Of a stretch of DNA of 10,231 nucleotides, positions 5,623-10,231 are shown piece by piece. The position numbers and the translations under genes were made by a program. The notes under the pieces were generated by a model that saw nothing but the letters and a program-made list of their open reading frames with translations, ran no database searches and was not told the DNA's origin. The DNA is taken from positions 1 through 10,231 of the forward strand of contig JAEYQQ010000157.1 in the NCBI GenBank assembly GCA_023409955.1, read 5' to 3'. The stretch comes from Bacillota bacterium (GTDB taxonomy: Bacteria > Bacillota > Clostridia > Christensenellales > Aristaeellaceae). Numbering within the stretch: position 1 is the stretch's first letter; each line of letters starts with the position of its first letter.

Positions 5623-6390
5623 CTAGTCCCGTCCTTTTTGCTTTAGCCTGAAGTAGGTTGAGTAGTTATCAAACCCTGCTTTGTATGCAGCTTCTGCGGC
5701 CGGCACCCCCATAGCCCGCAAATGCTCCGCATATGAAATACGCTTTTCCCTGACATATTCCATCACAGATCGTCCTGTCTCTTTATTAAAAATACGGTTT
5801 ATTTGATTCTTACTCATATAAAACTGCTGTGAGATCATATCCAGTGTAATTTTGTTGGAAAAGTTGGTGTTGATGTGGGAAATGATTTTTTGTGTAAGCG
5901 TAATATCTGAAGATGGTTCATCAGACTCCATATTAGCACTATATATATTCATTATTTGTGATAATATGGATACAAGTCTAGCATTTACAGTCAACAAAGC
6001 CAATTCCTCAGGATAGCTATAACAGGATTGAAGTGCATTCATCTCATAAAGTATTGAATCCACATTTTCATAATATATACGGGATGAATGAAAAGGTCGC
6101 ATGATTTGCTCCCTGATTTTTTCGGGAACCATAGATATTTCAAAATGCAATGTAAAACGTTCATATTTATCAGACGTCTTTATCCTGCATTCATGAAAGG
6201 TACCCGGTGCCATTAAAAGCATGGTATTGGGTTTGGGCTGGTACATGACACCGTTTACTAGATAATCCACTACCCCACTGATAAAATAATAGATTTCATA
6301 AATAGGATGGCAATGCAGCTTGTAAGAAGCATTTACATTATATGATACATTATGTGTGGCATTGATATGATCTAAGAAAAATTGCTGCAT
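5623..6390 (-). CDS. AraC family transcriptional regulator of the adjacent sugar locus
   Basis: 255-residue regulator with an N-terminal cupin-like sensing domain and a C-terminal double helix-turn-helix. The sensing part has LHCHPIYEIYYFISGVVDY (26-44) and APGTFHECR (81-89), typical of AraC sugar sensors. The DNA-binding part runs from about 165 to the end: LDMISQQFYMSKNQINRIFN carries the first helix-turn-helix, and AAYKAGFDNYSTYFR (235-249) is the family signature of the second. The protein stops at FRLKQKGRD, roughly a dozen residues before the usual end (which has a TG-x-SP-x-x-YR pattern), so the last helix is missing or the gene is 3'-shortened. The ATG at 6390 directly follows an in-frame TAA and has no good Shine-Dalgarno, implying weak translation. 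It is divergent from the isomerase/oxidoreductase genes and probably controls them and itself through the repeats at 6445-6477. Confidence 0.92.
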   Translation of the reverse strand: MQQFFLDHINATHNVSYNVNASYKLHCHPIYEIYYFISGVVDYLVNGVMYQPKPNTMLLMAPGTFHECRIKTSDKYERFTLHFEISMVPEKIREQIMRPFHSSRIYYENVDSILYEMNALQSCYSYPEELALLTVNARLVSILSQIMNIYSANMESDEPSSDITLTQKIISHINTNFSNKITLDMISQQFYMSKNQINRIFNKETGRSVMEYVREKRISYAEHLRAMGVPAAEAAYKAGFDNYSTYFRLKQKGRD

Positions 6391-6417
6391 TTAGTTTTCA
6401 CATCCCATACTAAAGTT

Positions 6418-6446
6418 ACTATATTTTACTCTGGAATGGTGCGCAA
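6418..6446 (-). promoter_or_regulatory. Promoter of the AraC-type gene
   Basis: On the minus strand the -10 TATAGT (6423-6418) lies 17 bp from TTGCGC (6446-6441), a weak -35. The -35 touches the first AATGCAAT copy, so a bound regulator could repress its own promoter. Confidence 0.5.
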
Positions 6447-6477
6447 TGCAATATGTACATTGAAAAATGCAATGTAC
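6445..6477. promoter_or_regulatory. AraC-type operator: AATGCAAT direct repeats 21 bp apart
   Basis: AATGCAAT occurs at 6445-6452 and 6466-6473, start to start exactly 21 bp, or two helical turns. That is the layout used by AraC-type proteins, which bind two tandem half-sites. Nested in it is a perfect 8-bp inverted repeat, GTACATTG (6455-6462) with CAATGTAC (6470-6477). The plus-strand promoter appears to follow immediately: TTTACA at 6478-6483 resembles a -35 but has no good -10, as expected for an activator-dependent promoter. Confidence 0.6.
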
Positions 6478-6530
6478 TTTACACAAAAAACATCGTAAAC
6501 TTTTGTTAAAACAATGAGGAGATACATATT

Positions 6531-7292
6531 ATGCTAATTGGTGCACAGACTTTCACTGTTCGTACCTATACACAAACGGAACGGGATTTTAGACTTGCAA
6601 TGAAGCGAATTGCAGATATCGGTTATAGAACTGTACAATTATCTGCCATCGGCCCAATGGACCCCAAAGTAGTCCGTGCGATCTGCGATGATAATGGTCT
6701 TGCAATTGTTTTAACACATACAAATCAAGAGAGAATCTTGAATGATGTTGACAGTGTTATCCGCGAGCATGACATACTGGGCTGTAAATATATAGGCATC
6801 GGCTCCATGCCCGACCGTTACCGCAGCGCAGACTGGATCCGTCAATTCGCTGAAGATTATACCGTTCCTGCACAAAAAATGCGCGATTCCGGCAAACTTC
6901 TTATGTACCATAATCATAATTTCGAATGGGAAAAGCTACCCTCTGGCAAAAACTATATGGATGTATTGCTTGAAGATATGCCTGCCGATATTATGGGTAT
7001 CACTTTAGACACCTATTGGGTACAGGCTGCAGGTGCTGATATTTTAACATGGATTCAAAAACTGAAGAACCGCATTCCTTGCGTTCACTTTAAAGACATG
7101 GCAGTCAAGGGATATGAACAGCGAATGGCAGCCGTGGGCGATGGTAACATTGATTTCCAGAAGGTACTCGATCTGCTTCATGAGCTGGGTACGACAGCGT
7201 ATGTTCTGGTAGAGCAAGATAATTGCTACGGCGAAAGCCCCTTTTCTTGTTTAAAGCGCAGCTATGATTACTTGAAAGGGCTGGGTTGCTAA
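6531..7292 (+). CDS. Sugar-phosphate isomerase/epimerase-like TIM-barrel protein
   Basis: 253-residue enzyme of the xylose-isomerase-like TIM-barrel superfamily, which includes IolE, hydroxypyruvate isomerases and sugar epimerases using a divalent metal. Visible blocks in barrel order are MLIGAQTFTVR (1-11), GYRTVQLSAIGP (31-42) and GCKYIGIGSMP (84-94). These are followed by LLMYHNHNFEWE (123-134), GITLDTYWVQAAGAD (156-170), CVHFKDM (184-190), VGDGNIDF (202-209) and VLVEQD (225-230). Asp160, His186 and Glu228 sit where metal ligands normally lie, with the fourth near HNHNFE. ATG 6531 follows GAGGAG (6516-6521) at nine bases. It begins the operon divergent from the AraC-type gene, and the oxidoreductase starts one base after its stop, so the two are translationally coupled. 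This pairing with a Gfo/Idh oxidoreductase is common in inositol and ketoglycoside use; the exact substrate is unknown. Confidence 0.9.
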   Translation: MLIGAQTFTVRTYTQTERDFRLAMKRIADIGYRTVQLSAIGPMDPKVVRAICDDNGLAIVLTHTNQERILNDVDSVIREHDILGCKYIGIGSMPDRYRSADWIRQFAEDYTVPAQKMRDSGKLLMYHNHNFEWEKLPSGKNYMDVLLEDMPADIMGITLDTYWVQAAGADILTWIQKLKNRIPCVHFKDMAVKGYEQRMAAVGDGNIDFQKVLDLLHELGTTAYVLVEQDNCYGESPFSCLKRSYDYLKGLGC

Positions 7293-7293
7293 T

Positions 7294-8457
7294 ATGAAAA
7301 AACTTAGGCTTGGTGTTATCGGCATTGGCAACATCGGCTCTGCCCACTGCTCTCGCATACTAAATGGCGAAACACCAGAAATTGAATTGACCGCTGTAGC
7401 GGACAGGAACGATGCTCGGCGTAATTGGGCGAAAAACAACTTACCCCAAAACGTGGTCATATTTGAAGAAGGCAGTGAATTGATCAAAAGCGGTGCCTGT
7501 GATGCTGTGGTAGTGGCAACGCCTCATTACCAGCACCCCACCTTAGCTATCGAAGCTTTTCAAAACAGCTTGCATGTCATGGTTGAGAAGCCGGCGGGAG
7601 TTTATACCTTACAGGCACGAGAAATGATTGCTGAAGCTGATAAGCACAAAGAGCTGTCCTTCGGTATGATGTTCAACCAACGTACCAATTGCCTATACCG
7701 AAAAATGCACGAAATGATCCATAATGGCGAGGTTGGCCAGCTCAAGCGTGTATCCTGGCTGATCACCGACTGGTACAGGACCCAGTTCTATTATGATTCC
7801 GGTGCCTGGCGAGCCACCTGGGAAGGCGAAGGCGGCGGTGTGCTGCTGAATCAATGCCCCCACCAACTGGATCTACTTCAATGGCTTTGCGGTATGCCAC
7901 AAAAGGTGACGGCATTCTGCCATCTTGGCAAATGGCATAACATAGAAGTAGAAGATGACGTAACCGCATATCTGGAATATGAAAATGGCGCAACAGGTGT
8001 TTTTGTTACCACCACCGCCGATGCCCCAGGCACCAACCGTTTAGAAATTACAGGTACCTTGGGCAAGCTGGTGTGTGAAAATAATGAACTTACTTTCTAT
8101 AAGCTGGGCGTAGACGAACGTACCTGGTGCAGCACCTGCAAAGAAGGTTTTGCAAAACCGCCTTGCCAGAAGATATCCGTAGAAATCGATGGCTGCAACC
8201 CGCAGCACGCAGGCGTTTTAAATGCCTTTGCGGCAAATGTTTTACATGGAACCCCACTTGTAGCAAATGGCCATGAGGGCATCAACGGTCTGCTTCTTTC
8301 CAATGCTATGCACTTGTCAAGCTGGCTGAACCGATCTGTAACACTTCCGATGGATGAAGAATTGTTTTTTAGTGAGCTAAATAAACGCCGTGAAACTTCA
8401 CGACTAAAAACCGGTGATAGCGTGTATGCAGATGTAAAAGGTACTTATGGCACGTGA
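7294..8457 (+). CDS. Gfo/Idh/MocA family NAD(P)-dependent oxidoreductase
   Basis: 387-residue cytoplasmic oxidoreductase that would oxidise or reduce a sugar, inositol or glycoside hydroxyl with NAD(P). The N-terminal Rossmann domain has GVIGIGNIGSAH (7-18, dinucleotide loop), AVADRND (34-40), VVVATPHYQH (72-81) and the family motif EKPAG (98-102) with catalytic Lys99. The C-terminal alpha/beta domain has GGGVLLNQCPHQLDLLQWL (180-198). His190 is at the catalytic position, and Asn186 stands four residues before it, where inositol dehydrogenase has Asp. Conserved late blocks are LEITGTLGKL (250-259) and HAGVLNAFAANVLHGTPL (305-322). ATG 7294 follows the previous TAA by one base; AAAGGG at 7275-7280 is a distant ribosome binding site, so coupling is likely. 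The stop is TGA. It probably acts in the same pathway as the upstream isomerase/epimerase; the substrate is unassigned. Confidence 0.93.
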   Translation: MKKLRLGVIGIGNIGSAHCSRILNGETPEIELTAVADRNDARRNWAKNNLPQNVVIFEEGSELIKSGACDAVVVATPHYQHPTLAIEAFQNSLHVMVEKPAGVYTLQAREMIAEADKHKELSFGMMFNQRTNCLYRKMHEMIHNGEVGQLKRVSWLITDWYRTQFYYDSGAWRATWEGEGGGVLLNQCPHQLDLLQWLCGMPQKVTAFCHLGKWHNIEVEDDVTAYLEYENGATGVFVTTTADAPGTNRLEITGTLGKLVCENNELTFYKLGVDERTWCSTCKEGFAKPPCQKISVEIDGCNPQHAGVLNAFAANVLHGTPLVANGHEGINGLLLSNAMHLSSWLNRSVTLPMDEELFFSELNKRRETSRLKTGDSVYADVKGTYGT

Positions 8458-8513
8458 CAGTAATTTAATAATGTGCCTATCTAGAAACATATTTGATACT
8501 GAAATGGTTGTTT

Positions 8514-8567
8514 ATAGCATCGTCCCTTAGGAAAGGAGGATCATATCATTTTCGGGGCGACAGCTAT
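8514..8567 (+). ncRNA. Possible structured leader displaying an orphan Shine-Dalgarno
   Basis: In the 162-base gap before the binding-protein gene, ATAGC (8514-8518) pairs with GCTAT (8563-8567). Inside it TCGTCCC (8520-8526) pairs with GGGGCGA (8554-8560), including one G-U pair, with a 1x2 internal loop between the stems. The 27-base apical loop holds a near-perfect Shine-Dalgarno, AAAGGAGG (8532-8539). No ATG, GTG or TTG follows at a useful distance; only ATT at 8548, which would encode 18 codons. It may be a regulatory leader, a remnant of a lost gene start, or chance. Confidence 0.3.
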
Positions 8568-8602
8568 TAAGAGAGACATAACATGGAGTAAAAAATGTAG
8601 AT

Positions 8603-8608
8603 AAGGAG
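8603..8608 (+). promoter_or_regulatory. Ribosome binding site of the binding-protein gene
   Basis: AAGGAG lies 11 bases before ATG 8620, at the long end of usable spacing. A better Shine-Dalgarno lies 71 bases upstream, in the hairpin loop, but is not connected to this start. Confidence 0.6.
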
Positions 8609-8619
8609 CTCGAACAGAA

Positions 8620-10200
8620 ATGAAAAAAACGCTTTGCCTGCTTCTCTCGCTGGTAATGCTCATCCCCTTTGCTACCTCTTTCGCTGAAGGATTTACTTAC
8701 CCGATGGACGGCACCACCACCTTGACATGGTTTGCCGCCGAAGGATTTGGCGTCATTAATGAAGCATATGCCAGCCCCGCTGATTCACCCTTCCACAAGG
8801 GCTTGAGCGAGATGACAGGCGTCAACATCGAATGGTCTGTTCCCACTGCCGGTACAGATTCCAGTCAAGCATTAAACCTTGTATTGGCAAGTACAACACT
8901 GCCAGACATTATCTTTGGCAATCTGATGAGCGATGCTGCCCGCCACATTGAAGAGGGCACGATTCGCGATTTGACGCCTTACATGGAGAAGTGGGCGCCG
9001 AACTATTACGCATTCCTCAAGAGCAATCCTGCCTATGACAAAGCGATGAAGACAGACGCTGGCCAGTATTACGGCTTTGGCTTCTTCCGTGAGGATGGCG
9101 GCTGGAACGATACGTATCAAGGCCCCGTCATTCGTCAGGACTGGCTGGATGAATGCGGCTTGGAAGCCCCCAAGACCATTTCTGATTGGGATAACGTAAT
9201 CAAGGTTTTCAATGAAAAATATGGCGCAACCCTTTCCTTTGCCTGGGATCCGCGTATGCGTGACAGTGGCATCGCCGGTGCTTTCGGTGCTCACGGCACT
9301 GCCGGACAGGCAGGCAGCGGCTACCGCTACTATATCGATGATAACGGCAAAGTGCAGTTCGACATGGCTCAAGAGGGCTGGTTGAATTATATGCTCAAGC
9401 TCAACGAGTGGTGGGCTGCTGGCCTGATGGATCAGGACGTGCTATCCAATAAGGATACCGAAGCTAAAACCAAGGCTTTGAACGGCGTAATGGGCATTTC
9501 CTATACCTCTATGGGTCAGTTATCTAACTGGCGTAAAGAGGCTGAACAGGCTGGCAATGGTGCCAACTGGGTAGGCCTGCAATACCCCACATCGGATGAT
9601 GGATACATTGGCATGGTATTTGGCGGCATGGGCATTGGATCCGTCGTTTCTGTTATCACAGGAGACTGCCCGGAAGACAAGATTGAAACTGCCATGCGCG
9701 TGCTTGACTATGCCTACTCACCCGAAGGCAATCTGTACTGGAACTTTGGCAAGCAGGGTGTAACCTGGGATTATGATGCCAATGGCGAACCGGCTTATCT
9801 GCCCCTGGTTACCGAAGACCCGGATGGACTTAACAATGCCATTTCCAAGTACGGCGGTTCTACCTGGAGCGGCAGTTGCATTCAGGCTACCAAGCTGCTT
9901 TACATGAAGAACACCGAAGCCTCCATTGCTGCCAACGACCTGTGGTTCTACTCCAATAAAGAAATCGCAGGCAAGGGCAAGATGCCCACTGGCGTAACCT
10001 TGACTGCAGATGAAAGCGATGAACTTGCCAATATCGAAGCTTCCTTGGGCACCTATGTTCCGGAAATGGCAGCCAAGTTCATTACCGGTGAAGCCACAAA
10101 GGCTGATTGGGAAAGCCATCTCACGAAGCTGAACGACATGGGCCTGCAGCGTGCGCTGGAAATCCGACAAGCGGCATATGACCGCTTCATGGCTCGCTAA
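8620..10200 (+). CDS. Extracellular solute-binding protein of a carbohydrate ABC transporter
   Basis: 526-residue exported binding protein of the large family-1 / LplA-like sugar-binding group, which delivers oligosaccharides or glycosides to LplB/YtcP-type permeases. The N-terminus is a signal peptide: MKK, a hydrophobic core to about residue 16, then an Ala-x-Ala-like site giving likely cleavage after Ala22 (SFA/EG). The mature part starts with a strand TTTLTWFAAEG, typical of the family. NLVLASTTLPDIIFGN (about 86-101), DLTPYMEKWAPNYYAFL and GFGFFREDGGW follow. Aromatic-rich stretches near YQGPVIRQDWLDECGL and NLYWNFGKQGVTWDY are usual in sugar-binding clefts. Oddly, no lipobox cysteine is present (the only early Cys is residue 6), although such proteins are normally lipoproteins in Gram-positive bacteria. 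It follows the oxidoreductase by 162 bases with its own ribosome binding site; permeases are probably encoded beyond the window. Confidence 0.9.
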   Translation: MKKTLCLLLSLVMLIPFATSFAEGFTYPMDGTTTLTWFAAEGFGVINEAYASPADSPFHKGLSEMTGVNIEWSVPTAGTDSSQALNLVLASTTLPDIIFGNLMSDAARHIEEGTIRDLTPYMEKWAPNYYAFLKSNPAYDKAMKTDAGQYYGFGFFREDGGWNDTYQGPVIRQDWLDECGLEAPKTISDWDNVIKVFNEKYGATLSFAWDPRMRDSGIAGAFGAHGTAGQAGSGYRYYIDDNGKVQFDMAQEGWLNYMLKLNEWWAAGLMDQDVLSNKDTEAKTKALNGVMGISYTSMGQLSNWRKEAEQAGNGANWVGLQYPTSDDGYIGMVFGGMGIGSVVSVITGDCPEDKIETAMRVLDYAYSPEGNLYWNFGKQGVTWDYDANGEPAYLPLVTEDPDGLNNAISKYGGSTWSGSCIQATKLLYMKNTEASIAANDLWFYSNKEIAGKGKMPTGVTLTADESDELANIEASLGTYVPEMAAKFITGEATKADWESHLTKLNDMGLQRALEIRQAAYDRFMAR

Positions 10201-10204
10201 TTGC

Positions 10205-10219
10205 CAGGATAGAATCCTG
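10205..10219 (+). repeat. Short perfect hairpin after the binding-protein gene
   Basis: CAGGAT-AGA-ATCCTG has 6-bp arms and a 3-base loop, four bases after the TAA. No T run follows within the window, so it is not clearly a terminator. Such intergenic stem-loops often stabilise the binding-protein message relative to downstream permease genes, but the rest of this gap is not visible. Confidence 0.4.
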
Positions 10220-10231
10220 ACGGTCCATTGC

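Noticed and set aside
8872..9372. Minus-strand 166-codon frame inside the binding-protein gene
   Set aside because: It is an antisense shadow of a clear family member, with no start signal. The same applies to the minus-strand frame at 9718-10170.

Overview
The window looks like chromosome from a low-to-moderate G+C Gram-positive bacterium, most likely a member of the Clostridia. The reasons are strong AGGAGG-type ribosome binding sites, AT-rich gaps between genes, and protein families common there: a Clostridia-style MATE pump, a GlsB/YeaQ membrane protein, an AraC/TIM-barrel/Gfo-Idh sugar cluster and a large sugar-binding protein. No tRNA, rRNA, CRISPR array or transposase was seen.

Left edge (1-479): a G+C-rich stretch carries, on the minus strand, the first 153 codons of an NlpC/P60-type cysteine peptidase resembling phage cell-wall lytic or tail-associated enzymes. 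It starts at TTG and runs out of the window. To its right the G+C-rich character stops abruptly and about 600 bases of AT-rich DNA without an intact gene follow. This may be the edge of a prophage or other element, or a scar.

Middle (1115-5556): a loose row of mostly single-gene units. These are a MATE efflux pump (+) with a terminator, a YeiH-family membrane transporter (+), a GNAT acetyltransferase (-), a GlsB/YeaQ small membrane protein (+) with a terminator, and a DUF1801/YdhG-like protein (-). Several promoters here carry perfect or near-perfect inverted repeats, the best being a 10-bp arm repeat over the GNAT promoter.

Right half (5623-10231): a carbohydrate-use locus. An AraC-type regulator (-) is divergent from a sugar-phosphate isomerase/epimerase-like TIM-barrel gene, a Gfo/Idh/MocA oxidoreductase and an extracellular solute-binding protein (all +). 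The divergent control region has two copies of AATGCAAT exactly 21 bp apart plus an 8-bp inverted repeat, as expected for an AraC-type operator. The likely logic is that the binding protein captures a sugar or glycoside, ABC permeases (not in the window, probably downstream) import it, and the oxidoreductase and isomerase process it under AraC control. The substrate cannot be read from sequence. A wholly new system is not evident; the most unusual items are the hidden peptidase and its composition break, a hairpin displaying an orphan Shine-Dalgarno before the binding-protein gene, and the missing lipobox in that binding protein.
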